DNA of 22,605 nt from JACDHG01 sp963815295 (GCA_963815295.1 CAWFFZ010000016.1:1-22605); one strand, 5' to 3'; positions 8,037-16,295 are shown, counted from the first letter of the stretch. Translations and numbers: made by a program. Notes: generated by a model not told the origin, from the letters alone.

Positions 8037-8527
8037 CCCAGCTCGAGACCGCAGTGGTCCGCACCCAGATCGTCGTTCAGGCACCGGTGGGCAGGGCCTT
8101 CACCGTATTCACCCAGAGGTTCGGCGACTTCAAGCCACGCGAGCACAATCTGCTCGCGGCGCCGATCGAGGAGACCGTGTTCGAGCCGCACGTCGGGGGC
8201 CATATCGTCGACCGGGCAGCCGATGGCAGCGAGTGCCGGTGGGCGCGTGTCCTCGCCTACGAACCCCCGGAGCGGCTGGTGTTCAGCTGGGACATCAGCC
8301 CACGGTGGGAGTTGGAACCCGATCCCGACCGTTCGAGCGAGGTCGAGGTCAGGTTCATCGCCGAGGGAGCCGACCGCACCCGGGTGGAGTTGGAGCACCG
8401 TCACATCGAGCGACATGGGCCGGGCTGGGAAGGCACGAGCCGGGGGGTCAGCGAGGGGCAGGGCTGGCCGTTGTATCTGGCGCGCTTCGCGGATCTGTTC
8501 AGTGAGGACAGGGAACCCGGGCGCTGA
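8033..8527 (+). CDS. SRPBCC (START/AHSA1-like) protein
   Basis: A 164-residue SRPBCC-fold protein, a hydrophobic-cavity ligand-binding family related to Aha1/START. Clear blocks are VRTQIVVQAPVGRAFTVFTQ, FGDFKPREHNLLAAPIEETV, FEPHVGGHIVDRAADGSECR, ERLVFSWDISPRWELEPDPD and EVEVRFIAEGADRTRVELEH. It has a strong GAGGAGGA ribosome site inside the end of the arsR-like gene and starts in an ATGA overlap with it. Such repressor-SRPBCC pairs are common in actinobacteria; the ligand is generally unknown, and the repressor probably controls its partner. The stop touches the stop of the convergent DUF1801 gene (8528) with no spacer. Confidence 0.88.
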   Translation: MTQLETAVVRTQIVVQAPVGRAFTVFTQRFGDFKPREHNLLAAPIEETVFEPHVGGHIVDRAADGSECRWARVLAYEPPERLVFSWDISPRWELEPDPDRSSEVEVRFIAEGADRTRVELEHRHIERHGPGWEGTSRGVSEGQGWPLYLARFADLFSEDREPGR

Positions 8528-8968
8528 TCAGCCCTTGTCGTTGGCTTCGCTGCTCTCGTGGGCACGCTGCCCGAAGTCGCCTGAGGTGACCGTCGCGTAG
8601 GAGCGCGCGACGATGTCCTTCAGCAACGGCAGGTCGACGTCGTCCAGGTTCTTGATGTAAAGGCAGCCGACGCCGGCGGTGTGCGGCCCGAGCTTGGCGA
8701 GCAGGTCGCCGTGGGCACCGACGCCGTCGGCGAGGTAGATGGTCGAGGCGGCCTTCCGTGGCGCAAAGCCCGCGGCTGGTGCAACGCCTTCACGTCCGCT
8801 GGGGTACTTGTAGCGGTATTCGCCGAACCCGACGACGGTCGCCCACATCCGGGGCTGCCGGCCGGTGACCTCCTGCATCAACTCCAACAGGGTTGACGCA
8901 TCGCGCCGGCGGGTCGGGGAGGAGACAGAATCCAGGTGCTTGCGTACGGCGTCGTCCACGCCGTGCAC
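8528..8968 (-). CDS. DUF1801 protein (YdhG-like)
   Basis: A 146-residue small soluble protein of the DUF1801 family. Typical parts are RRRDASTLLELMQEVTGRQP near the N-terminus, MWATVVGFGEYRYKYPSGRE in the middle, and APRKAASTIYLADGVGAHGD followed by LGPHTAGVGCLYIKNLDDVD. The fold resembles the frataxin-like/YdhG group, and the biological role is unsettled. GTG 8968 is the furthest start and is plausible, though GTG 8959 (VDDAVRK) would also do; neither has a strong ribosome site. It is divergent from the methyltransferase gene at 9013, with 44 bp for both promoters. Confidence 0.8.
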   Translation of the reverse strand: MHGVDDAVRKHLDSVSSPTRRRDASTLLELMQEVTGRQPRMWATVVGFGEYRYKYPSGREGVAPAAGFAPRKAASTIYLADGVGAHGDLLAKLGPHTAGVGCLYIKNLDDVDLPLLKDIVARSYATVTSGDFGQRAHESSEANDKG

Positions 8969-9012
8969 GATGCCAGATCCGAAGCCAGGAGTCAGCCCTG
9001 ACGAAGAGCGAA

Positions 9013-10035
9013 ATGCGCCCGATCCTCGTCGCGATATCGAGCGAGTACCCGCAGGCAGCCATGGCGGAACTTCGTCATGTGGCCGGCGGCGGTCGCATCG
9101 AGCGGCTTGGCGACGATCTCCTACGCGTGGAGACCACCGGGGGCATCGCGGCGCTGGCCGCGGCCGCTCGCTCCGGTGAGTTGGTCTTCGCCCGGCAACT
9201 GAGCCAGGAGGTCGCTGTCCTCGGCGGGCACGACGTGCGTGACGCGGAGACGGCCGCCGACGGCGTCATCCGTGCGTTGACCGAAGTCGTACCGATCGGT
9301 CACAGCAGTGTTCGGGTACTGGCATGGTCGGCAGGTGATCCGACGTTGCCCTTGACTCCCGGGAACCTTGCCCATCGGGTCGTCGGCCACTTCCGCGATG
9401 CGGGTGCGTCCTTTCCCGCTTCCGAACAGGAGTGGCTTGCCACCATCGTCGCGGTGGACGACAAGGTTCATGTGGGCTGGAACAAGACCGACGACGCTCT
9501 GTCGGACTGGCCCGGTGGCCGCGTACGTCTCGCCAGGTCGGCCGATCAGATCTCCCGGGCCGAGTTCAAGCTCGAGGAGCTCTTCCAGGCATTTCCCGCA
9601 AGCGTGCCAAGAGGAGTGTCGGCTCTCGACCTCGGTGCGAGCCCGGGCGGCTGGACGCGCATCCTCCGGGCGCATGGCCTCCGCGTGACCGCAGTGGATC
9701 CCGGTGACCTGCACCCATCGATGGCATCAGACCGCCACGTCACCCATGCGCGGACCACCGCCGGCCAGTTCCTGCAGTCGTCGAGGGAGACCTTCGATCT
9801 GATCGTGAACGACATGAGGATGGATGCCGTCCGGACGGCCGACGTCATGTTGAAGGCTCACGACCGGCTGACGGCCGAAGGGCTGGCCATCGTCACGTTC
9901 AAACTCGGTGTTGCCGACCCCACCAGCCTCTTGCACAAGGCCCGGCGATCCCTCATGCAGCGGTACACGATCCGCTTTCTGCGCCAGTTGCAGCACAACC
10001 GACATGAGGTCACCGTCGTGGCGACGCCGAACTAG
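9013..10035 (+). CDS. FtsJ/RlmE-fold SAM-dependent RNA methyltransferase
   Basis: A 340-residue protein. The first ~170 residues (MRPILVAISSEYPQAAMAEL, then a long RVLAWSAGDP region) resemble the N-terminal substrate-binding part of RlmM/TlyA-like enzymes. The C-terminal half is an FtsJ-type Rossmann domain: SRAEFKLEELFQAF (Lys186), the SAM loop ALDLGASPGGWTRIL (204-218), VDPGDL, VNDMRMDA (Asp267), VTFKLG (Lys297) and HNRHEVTVVAT (Glu332). These four residues match the K-D-K-E tetrad of ribose 2'-O-methyltransferases, so an RNA 2'-O-methylation role is the best inference; the target RNA is unknown. ATG 9013 has GAAGAG upstream; the frame extends to 8893, but that stretch is basic and unrelated. 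There is no frameshift. Confidence 0.8.
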   Translation: MRPILVAISSEYPQAAMAELRHVAGGGRIERLGDDLLRVETTGGIAALAAAARSGELVFARQLSQEVAVLGGHDVRDAETAADGVIRALTEVVPIGHSSVRVLAWSAGDPTLPLTPGNLAHRVVGHFRDAGASFPASEQEWLATIVAVDDKVHVGWNKTDDALSDWPGGRVRLARSADQISRAEFKLEELFQAFPASVPRGVSALDLGASPGGWTRILRAHGLRVTAVDPGDLHPSMASDRHVTHARTTAGQFLQSSRETFDLIVNDMRMDAVRTADVMLKAHDRLTAEGLAIVTFKLGVADPTSLLHKARRSLMQRYTIRFLRQLQHNRHEVTVVATPN

Positions 10036-10092
10036 ACGAGCTGTCCACTGGTCGGGCGGGCCGGGTGGATCCGCGGGTGATCAGCCCAATGT

Positions 10093-10564
10093 TCAGTCGG
10101 GAATCACCGAGAGGAGCATCTTCAACCCTGCTTCGACGGCTCCGTCGATGATCCGCGTAGCGCTGCTTTCCAGCTCGAGACTCTGGCTGTCGACCTGATC
10201 GTCAGCGGCGATGGCGACGAAGACGGTCCCGGGCGATGGCCTCCTCCTCGCCCGGGCCACCGACGCCTGTCGTGGCGACGGAGACGTCTGCCGCGAACAA
10301 GTCGCGTGCTCCTCGCGCCATCTCCTCGGCACACTGCCTCGACATCACCGGGCCCTCGCTCACCGACAGCAGCCGGAACTTGCTCTCGGCCCGGTAGGCG
10401 ACGATGCCGCCGGCAAACCATGAGGAGGCGTTCGTTGTCGCTGCGAGTTCCTGTGCCAGCGCACCGGCCGTCAGCGACTCGGCCACCGCAACGGTGGCGC
10501 CAGCACGTTGCGCGGCATCCGCCACTCGGGCTGCCAACGCTGCTGGATGGTCCTTCGTAGGCAC
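10093..10564 (-). pseudogene. pncC: CinA C-terminal-type NMN amidohydrolase (PncC), frameshifted
   Basis: From GTG 10564 the frame gives a typical CinA C-terminal domain: VAVAESLTAGALAQELAATT, SSWFAGGIVAYRAESKFRLL, SRQCAEEMARGARDLFAADV and VATTGVGGPGEEE. After GEEE the sense shifts to another frame that reads PSPGTVFVAIAADDQVDSQS and ends DGAVEAGLKMLLSVIPD at 10093. Restoring one G in GAGGCCATCGC near 10240 joins them into about 156 residues, the normal length for stand-alone PncC enzymes. These convert nicotinamide mononucleotide to nicotinic acid mononucleotide in the pyridine nucleotide cycle. As written the protein would lose its last ~50 residues, including part of the active site. Confidence 0.72.
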
Positions 10565-10576
10565 GGTCAGGAACTC

Positions 10577-10762
10577 TAGTGACGCGCTCGCATGGCGCGG
10601 TTCGTCGCCGCTCAGGACCGGTAGCGGATGTGTTCCACGAGGACTACGACGCCGGCCACTGCATCAGCTTCTACGCCCTGGCTCAGCCGCACAGTCATCG
10701 CCCCGGACTACCCCAGCGGGTGGCGCGACCCGGCCCCGGTCGTTCAAGCGCCACAAGCATGA
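10577..10762 (+). pseudogene. Small DUF6221-like C-terminal remnant, copy A
   Basis: The frame from GTG 10579 gives DVFHEDYDAGHCISFYALAQ and PHSHRP. After one surplus base in CCCCGGACTAC (near 10708) it continues as DYPSGWRDPAPVVQAPQA and stops at 10760-10762. The ALAQPxSHxPDYxxxWR pattern recalls the C-terminus of DUF6221-type small actinobacterial proteins, but this is a loose resemblance. The N-terminal part of such a protein is missing or unreadable. The stretch 10648-10753 is about four-fifths identical at the DNA level to the minus strand of 15145-15248, so this is a dispersed repeat within the window. Function unknown. Confidence 0.35.
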
Positions 10763-10948
10763 GCTCGGTTCGGCGCTGGTACATCACCTTCTACGCCCAC
10801 GCGCCGCCAAACTGGAGAGGTCTCCGGTCGGAGGCCTCAGTGATTTGGTGGGCATGCCATGAGCGTGCTCGGAGCTTGTCGGACTCATTGAATGGCCGCG
10901 GGGGACGGATGGCTGGCCGTTGGCGAATGGCGATGGCTGCCGTGGGTG

Positions 10949-11764
10949 TCAGCTGCGCTGGGCGAGGACCGCAAAGTACCCGGGAATGTGTCCAGGCTCA
11001 GTCGATTCCCTCAGGGGGATGGTCTCGATCACGGTCGGGCCGTCGACGATCAGCTCCCAGTCGGCCGCATCAAAGCTCTGCTCGCGCTCGGCCCGACCGA
11101 AGTGTCCCGGCCGTGGAAGGTCCCTTATCGCACGTTCCAGCGGTCCAGGAATCGATCTTGGCGTGGCGCCGAGGTTCGCCACGTATTCCAGTCCGCTCCC
11201 GCGGAAGTCTGTCTCGGCAAGAAACACCCGACCCCTGGCACGGGTGAGTGATAGGAGGTTTCTCGCCAACTCAACCCGGGCAGATGGATCCAAGATGTGG
11301 AACACCCCGCGAATGAATATGTTGGCAGGCGCCCACTCGGAGGCGAGGACATTGGTCGCGCCAGGCACGATGGCGTCCATAGATCGGAACTCCACGACGG
11401 ACGAATCGGTCGATTCCGAGTTCGCCACTGCAATCGCGCTCGGAGAGAGGTCGATCCCGACAACCGAACCGAATACCGGCACGAGCTGTCTGGTGAATCG
11501 GCCGTTTCCGCACCCGATGTCGATGATCGGCAGAGAGGTGTCGAGGTGCGTACGCATGACCCGCAGGTAGGCCTGCATCTCTCCGAGATCGCCGGCGTCC
11601 CACAAGACGTCCCCGCCAACACCGGTCGCGCGGATCGACGACCAGTAGTGCTCCCAGCCCACTGTCAGGTCCTTCGGGGTGCGTCGGCTAAGCCACGCCA
11701 CCCGTGGCGCCAACAGGGCATAGGAGAGCAGGGCTCGGCCCCTGCTCGAGCGCTGTCCCCGCAT
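10949..11764 (-). CDS. Class I SAM-dependent methyltransferase
   Basis: A 271-residue class I methyltransferase, probably cytoplasmic. The SAM loop is LPIIDIGCGNGRFTRQLVPV (Gly84, Gly86, Gly88). The acidic end of strand 2 is VVGIDLSPSAIAVA, and a motif-III-like FIRGVFHILDP precedes LARNLLSLTRARGRVFLAET. The N-terminal 50 residues are basic and aromatic (WEHYWSSIRATGVGGDVLWD). The substrate is not readable; small molecules or lipids are more likely than DNA, because no target-recognition region or NPPY motif exists. It starts 22 bp after the stop of the GGDEF-EAL gene on the same strand, so it is probably the last gene of that unit. No frameshift. Confidence 0.8.
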   Translation of the reverse strand: MRGQRSSRGRALLSYALLAPRVAWLSRRTPKDLTVGWEHYWSSIRATGVGGDVLWDAGDLGEMQAYLRVMRTHLDTSLPIIDIGCGNGRFTRQLVPVFGSVVGIDLSPSAIAVANSESTDSSVVEFRSMDAIVPGATNVLASEWAPANIFIRGVFHILDPSARVELARNLLSLTRARGRVFLAETDFRGSGLEYVANLGATPRSIPGPLERAIRDLPRPGHFGRAEREQSFDAADWELIVDGPTVIETIPLRESTEPGHIPGYFAVLAQRS

Positions 11765-11786
11765 GGATCGCTGCCCACTCGCCCCT

Positions 11787-13322
11787 TCAGTGCCGGGGCC
11801 GAATGTGCTGATAGGTCAGCAATTGTGTCATTTGTTCCCGCGCGACTGGAGGGCTGAAATAGTATCCTTGGCCATAGTGGCACCCTATCTCTAGCAGTCT
11901 AGCCAGCTGCCCGGCCGTCTCAATCCCTTCGACCACTGCGCGTAAGCCCGCGGATTCGATCAGTCGCAGGATGGCGGCGACGAACGCGACCTGCCTTGTG
12001 TCGGTGCCCAGATTCCGGATGAGCGACTGATCGACCTTGACCGTATCAATCGGCAATTGACGAAGGTAGCTGATGGATGAGTAACCCGTACCAAAATCGT
12101 CGATCTCGATCCCCAGGCCTAGTTCCTTCAGGGTGGTGAGGGCGTCCAGCCCCAAGAGATCGTCTGTCATCATCCCCGTTTCGGATATCTCGATCGCGAG
12201 GCGGTGAGGCTCGACATCGTGCTCCCGCAAGACATCGGATACAAAAGTGGCCATTCCAGGCGATCTCAACTCGGCCGGTGATATGTTCACGTGCAGCTGA
12301 AAGGATCGATTCTGAAACGCTAGCGACCAGTCGCGCAGTTGCGCGACGGCCACTTTGATCGCCCAATGGCCGATGTCGACGATGTGCCCACTGACCTCCG
12401 CGATCGGAATGAAGTCAGCCGGCGTCAGGATGCCGCGTTTGGGATGCAGCCAACGCACCAGTCCCTCGGCCCCGACGATTGTTGCAGTGCCGAGGTGAAC
12501 GACCGGCTGGTAAAATAGCGCCAGTTGGCCTCCGGAGATCGCGGCTCCTATTTCCGACGCGATCTCGAGCCTGTCGCGAGCCGCATGGTGCATCTCCGGA
12601 CAGAAGACCTCGATCTTGCCGCGTCCATTGGCCTTTGCCGCATACATCGCGGTGTCCGCGTCACGTAGGAGATGCTCGGCGCTCTGTCCCCGCCGGCCGA
12701 AGCACACACCGATGCTCGCCCCGGTCCACACGGTTCGATCGCCGAGAAGGAAAGGTGCCTGCAGTTCCGCGAGTGCCCGTTCAGCGACTCGGAGCGCGTC
12801 GTCCTCCGCAAGGTCCGGCGTGACGATCGCGAACTCGTCGCCTCCGAGCCGGGCAACAGTGTCTGTTTCCCGCACCACGCTGGTGAGGCGGCGTGCGACT
12901 TCGACCAGGATTCGGTCACCTGCGTTGTGACCCAGGCTGTCGTTGATCGTCTTGAACTCGTCGAGATCCAGAACCAGGACGGTCGGGGGCCGAGTTCCGC
13001 GCTCGGCCCGCGCCCCGGCCTGTCTGATGCGGTCCCCCAGCAGGGTTCGATTCCCCAGGCCCGTCAGCGCATCGTTCAGGGCCATCCGCTCGAGCGCCAC
13101 TCTGGCCTGATTCAGCGCGATCGTACGTTCGGCGACCCGTTGTTCCAGCGATTGGGTGATCAGGTCGAGCTCCTCGGCCAACAGGTTGATGCCCGTGATG
13201 ACCGCGTCAAGAGAATCCCTCGCCTCGGAAGGTTCCAAACGGGCCTTCAAGTTTCCGGACGCGAGCCGGACAATCAGATCAACCAGCCCGTCCAATCGCC
13301 CGTCGTCATACTCCTCGCTCAT
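11787..13322 (-). CDS. GGDEF-EAL c-di-GMP cyclase/phosphodiesterase
   Basis: A 511-residue soluble protein. Residues 1-80 look like a HAMP-like helical module with a coiled coil (LAEELDLITQSLEQRVAERT). The GGDEF domain (about 80-245) has NDALTGLGNR, DLDEFKTINDSLGH, the intact GGDEF (160-164), and an RxxD inhibitory site (Arg151-Asp154) exactly five residues before it. The EAL domain (about 255-505) reads EGL at 286-288, with NISPAEL (Asn346), EISET (Glu378), DDFGTGYSS (Asp408-409), KVDQSLI (Lys429), EGIET (Glu465) and GQGYYFS (Gln485) all present. It could thus both make (from GTP) and break c-di-GMP. There is no membrane segment, so its input is probably cytoplasmic. ATG 13322 has GAGGG upstream; the upstream extension to 13499 is the STAS-like gene in another frame, and the two overlap by 17 bp. 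Confidence 0.92.
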   Translation of the reverse strand: MSEEYDDGRLDGLVDLIVRLASGNLKARLEPSEARDSLDAVITGINLLAEELDLITQSLEQRVAERTIALNQARVALERMALNDALTGLGNRTLLGDRIRQAGARAERGTRPPTVLVLDLDEFKTINDSLGHNAGDRILVEVARRLTSVVRETDTVARLGGDEFAIVTPDLAEDDALRVAERALAELQAPFLLGDRTVWTGASIGVCFGRRGQSAEHLLRDADTAMYAAKANGRGKIEVFCPEMHHAARDRLEIASEIGAAISGGQLALFYQPVVHLGTATIVGAEGLVRWLHPKRGILTPADFIPIAEVSGHIVDIGHWAIKVAVAQLRDWSLAFQNRSFQLHVNISPAELRSPGMATFVSDVLREHDVEPHRLAIEISETGMMTDDLLGLDALTTLKELGLGIEIDDFGTGYSSISYLRQLPIDTVKVDQSLIRNLGTDTRQVAFVAAILRLIESAGLRAVVEGIETAGQLARLLEIGCHYGQGYYFSPPVAREQMTQLLTYQHIRPRH

Positions 13323-13695
13323 CGTTGCCCTCGTGGAGAAACGACATTGCGCTCGCCCGATCCGTGAAGAACCTGGTCGGACACGGGACCACGCTGACGC
13401 CGAGCGTGAAGTTGGCGATGACACGATCGACCGGCGATCTGCCGAGCAGCGCAATCCTGGATGCTGCACACGGTTGACCAAATACCGCTCGCGCACCACG
13501 AGCCACAGACTTTGTGGTGGCCATGTCCACGAGCATGGGCCGGCGAACGGCGCCGCACAGAGTGTTCACGTCGTCGAACGCCTGCTGGGCGGCAACACCG
13601 GTGATGTGCACACCCCGCGGCCACACCAGAATGAGCACGCCTGCCCCGTCGATCGTCAACGACTCGTATGGACTGACTTCCAACGGCTCACTCAC
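13306..13695 (-). CDS. STAS/SpoIIAA-like small protein (DUF7793-like)
   Basis: A 129-residue soluble protein with alternating strands and helices (SLTIDGAGVLILVWPRGVHI, then RRPMLVDMATTKSVARGARA, VDRVIANFTLGVSVVPCPTR, FFTDRASAMSFL). The layout matches the STAS-like family in which a helix-strand pair (MLVDM...) precedes a conserved arginine and a C-terminal FFTDxxxAxxxL helix. I start it at GTG 13695, because AAGGGGGG lies nine bases upstream and the family sequence begins there; the frame is open to 13797. Its end overlaps the GGDEF-EAL start by 17 bp, so translation is likely coupled and it may tune that enzyme's activity. That role is inference from position only. Confidence 0.6.
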   Translation of the reverse strand: MSEPLEVSPYESLTIDGAGVLILVWPRGVHITGVAAQQAFDDVNTLCGAVRRPMLVDMATTKSVARGARAVFGQPCAASRIALLGRSPVDRVIANFTLGVSVVPCPTRFFTDRASAMSFLHEGNDERGV

Positions 13696-13779
13696 ACCTA
13701 CCGACCCCCCTTGAATCACCGCTGTGCATCCTTTGGGCACCCTAGCGTTCGCAGAGTTTCGCGTCATCGAGACCCGGCT

Positions 13780-14182
13780 CAGAGCAGGGGAGGACATTTG
13801 GGAGCATCGCCGACGCCGGCATCGTCACCGTCTTGTACGGCGTGGCGGACGGGACCTACTGCCGTGCGGGCAGCCTGGCGATCTCTCAGGACCGTCGGCC
13901 AGGTGTCGGAGAACGGCGATAGATTCGGGTCGGCGATCGCCGCGGCGGACCTGACTGGAGACGACGAGATCGACTTCGTCATCGGGGCCACCCGGGTGAG
14001 AACGTCGGCGCCGGCCAGGTCGTTATCGTGCACGGATCGCCGACCGGGATCACCGGGGCGGGACGGAGGTGCTGCGTCAGGGTCTTGGCGGGCGGCTGGC
14101 ACCGCTGAGGCCGGTGACGGGTCTCGGCACTGCAGTGTCGGTGGGAGCCGGCGGCGCGCTGTGCGTCGGTGCGCCCGGTGAG
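13780..14182 (+). pseudogene. FG-GAP repeat (integrin-like) protein fragment
   Basis: Three frames together give FGSIADAGIVTVLYGVADGT, then DRFGSAIAAADLTGDDEIDF with VIGA, then PGENVGAGQVVIVHGSPTGI and GGRLAPLRPVTGLGTAVSVG, ending CVGAPGE and TAA at 14182. DRFGSA(x)AxDLTGDD(x)IDFVIGAPGEN is the core of FG-GAP/beta-propeller repeats of surface proteins. The frame changes need one base added near 13905 (GGG), near 13988 (CCC) and near 14070 (GGGG). Only about one and a half repeats remain out of the seven usual in a propeller, and no signal peptide or start is visible, so it is a decayed 3' fragment. Confidence 0.6.
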
Positions 14183-15118
14183 TAACCGGCAGCCAACCGT
14201 CGGCTCGCTCCGGGAGTCGTCCCAGGCGCAGGGCCGTTGCAGTCAGGAGCAAGGGCAGCCGTTGTTCCCCGTCGCCATTCCTTCAATCGGGCCCGAGGAC
14301 GGCGAGTGGCCGTGTACCCGGGTCGTGCAGCTTGTGCACCAAGCTGCCATGACCGTCTGCGTTCTTGGTTCTTTTGGAGGTCTCTGCGCAAGGCCCGATA
14401 GCCACCTTCACACCGGACCGATGACGGTAGGTGTTCCGACAGTGTGATCCCTAGTCCTGAACCTGCCCTGTCTGCCCGGGCATGGTCGTGCTGACACCGG
14501 GTCGGATACGGACTTGCTGGTAGGGACTTCTGCCCATCCGTGTGGCGAAGTGTCGTTAGATGGTGCGTGCGTACGTGACCACTGTGACAACGGGGGTCGC
14601 GGGAATCTGGCGGGCCCGAGGTCACCTCTCCTGAGGACGCGACCTGGCCGCAAGCCTGCTGCTAGCGGCCGACAAGTTCGATGAGATAACCGGCTGAACA
14701 CCTGGTGAGGTGTGGCGTGTCCGAATTGCGGATATTGCGCTTCCAGCGAGGCACCAGCTCCGACAGTCGGGAGAGCGAGCGCAGCGTGTCGGGCCCAGGC
14801 TCGGAGGGTGGAGCGGACACTGCCACCCGAGCCTGGCCAACGGCAAATGCAGGAAGTAGGGCCAGTGACCAACCGGCTGAGGCTCCTTCGCTGGCAGCGC
14901 CGGACACAGCTGTTTGACTGCTACGCGCCCTACTCGGGCGACATCAGTGGTGAGCAAGGAAACCGGCAGGGCAGGACAGTCGATTGTTGACACAATGATA
15001 ACTGACTGTTGACGAATCGCCAATTCCTTGGTGAAGTGGTGGGCATGACCCCGGGATACAGCCGTCTGGACGCCGCGGAGCGGCGCGAACAGATCCTGGA
15101 CGTGGTCGACTTCGTGCC
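14183..15118. other. Gene-poor stretch, no protein recognised
   Basis: Open frames exist on both strands, but none shows a known domain, a convincing ribosome site or a family-like pattern. A frame at 14712-14990 (+) begins ACPNCGYCASSEAPAPTV and is Arg-rich, like many chance frames in this DNA. An inverted repeat ATTGT-TGAC-ACAAT lies at 14983-14996 with a second TGTTGAC at 15007-15013, possibly an old GntR-type site. The stretch looks like decayed intergenic sequence between the FG-GAP and DUF6221-like remnants. Confidence 0.4.
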
Positions 15119-15310
15119 AGAGATGACCGAACTCATGGTCGCGGCGCGCCCGAACGACCGGGGCCGATTCGCGCAACCTGCCGGAGTAGTCGGGGCGATG
15201 ACTGTATTCCTGGGCCAGGGCGTACAGGCTGGCGCAGCGGCCGGCGTCGCCCTTGCCCGTATAGATGAGCCGCTGGCGAAAGCGGTCGTCTCCTGTAATC
15301 GTGCGGTCTT
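15119..15310 (-). pseudogene. Small DUF6221-like C-terminal remnant, copy B
   Basis: The minus-strand frame reads DDRFRQRLIYTGKGDAGRCA and SLYALAQEYSHRPDYSGRLR, then ESAPVVRARR. It is the homologue of copy A at 10.65 kb (DAGxCxxxYALAQxxSHRPDYxxxxRxxAPVVxA). The frame stays open for another 160 residues past the homologous part, down to 14622, but that continuation has no recognisable motif. No start with a ribosome site is seen. It is a short remnant of unknown function whose value lies in the repeat relation. Confidence 0.35.
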
Positions 15311-15654
15311 CGGGTTCACGGGTACTGCGGACGTGGGCGGGGAGCGACCGACGGCGGGATCGCCAATCAGATGAAAGTCGTAGGAGCCTCAGGTGACAGC
15401 TATGGCCGCACAACTCACCGAGGCCTTTGGCGTCTCACGTACCGAGAGCATCACACCGTGACCGCGGCCGGCTTCAAGAGGAATGAGACGGATCGCTAAC
15501 CCCGTTCCACGCGGCCGTGAGCAACCAAGTGCGCGGACGACGGCACTTGGCTCTCGGAGCCGACGCCGGGCTACAACTGGTTTTGCACCCTGGCTCCGCG
15601 GAATGACTCCGTTGGTGTGCTTTCCCACCACGCGGGTTGGATTGACGACGGTCG
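15311..15654. other. Short gap with no recognised gene
   Basis: This stretch lies between the DUF6221-like remnant and the ilvC fragment. I see no family-like protein in six frames, no RNA gene and no clear repeat. It may hold the missing 5' part of ilvC in unrecognisable form, but none of the Rossmann motifs of that enzyme (GxGxxG) can be found here. Confidence 0.35.
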
Positions 15655-16094
15655 AGAGGAGCAGCTGCGGCGGGACGTGGCATCTGCTCCTGACCGACCA
15701 ACGGCGGTTGAGCTGGTGGTAGAGGCCCGGAGGTCGCGTACTTCGAGTGTCTGCACGAGCTCAAGCTGATCGTCGACCTGATGTACGAGGGCGGAATCGC
15801 CAAGCAGCGTCGGTCTGTCTCCGACACGGCCCAGTACGGCGACTACGTGTCCGGCCCGCGCATCATCGACGACCACGTCAAGGAGAACCTGCAGGGCGTA
15901 CTGGCCGACGTGCAGAACGGCGCGTTCGCCAAGCGGTTCATCGACGACCAGGACGCCGGGCGCCGGAGTTCAAGGAGCTCCGGGCCAGGGGTGCTGCCCA
16001 TCCGATCGAGGCGGGTGGCCGCGATCTGCGCGACCTGATGGCCTGGGTGAAGGGCCACGACGACGACTACGTGGAGGGCAGCGCCGCCCGCTGA
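15655..16094 (+). pseudogene. ilvC: Ketol-acid reductoisomerase C-terminal fragment
   Basis: The C-terminal knotted domain of KARI is plain: YFECLHELKLIVDLMYEGGI, AKQRRSVSDTAQYGDYVSGP, RIIDDHVKENLQGVLADVQN and GAFAKRFIDDQDAG. After one lost G (GGGGCG read as GGGCG near 15960) it continues as APEFKELRARGAAHPIEAGG and DLRDLMAWVKGHDDDYVEGS to TGA 16094. A ragged trace of the preceding block (CGGT, HLL, VVEA) can be followed back to about 15655, with a deletion of around ten bases before the YFEC block. The NADPH-binding N-terminal ~180 residues are absent, and the usual RWSVSDTAEYG reads RRSVSDTAQYG. IlvC makes 2,3-dihydroxy-isovalerate in branched-chain amino acid synthesis; this copy cannot. 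A working copy presumably exists elsewhere. Confidence 0.85.
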
Positions 16095-16295
16095 CTTCTG
16101 CCTCCAACTCATGTCGACGTTCCGCAGGACCCTGTTTTGTGCGTCGCATCACGCGGTCAGCGGTGGGTGTGGCCGATGCCATGAGACCCCAAGTGGTCTT
16201 CACCGTGCGGGCGGTGGTGTGAGTCTGGGCATGCGAGCGGGCGAGCCCTGGTGGCATGACTTCTGCCGCCGACGCGACCCACTACTGTGCGCCCC

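Noticed and set aside
14700..14713. Palindrome CACCTGGTGAGGTG.
   Set aside because: It is short, isolated, and not placed before a recognisable gene.
15009..15374. Plus-strand open frame containing MTPGYSRLDAAERREQILDV.
   Set aside because: The minus strand carries the sequence related to copy A at 10.65 kb, so this frame is probably a shadow.
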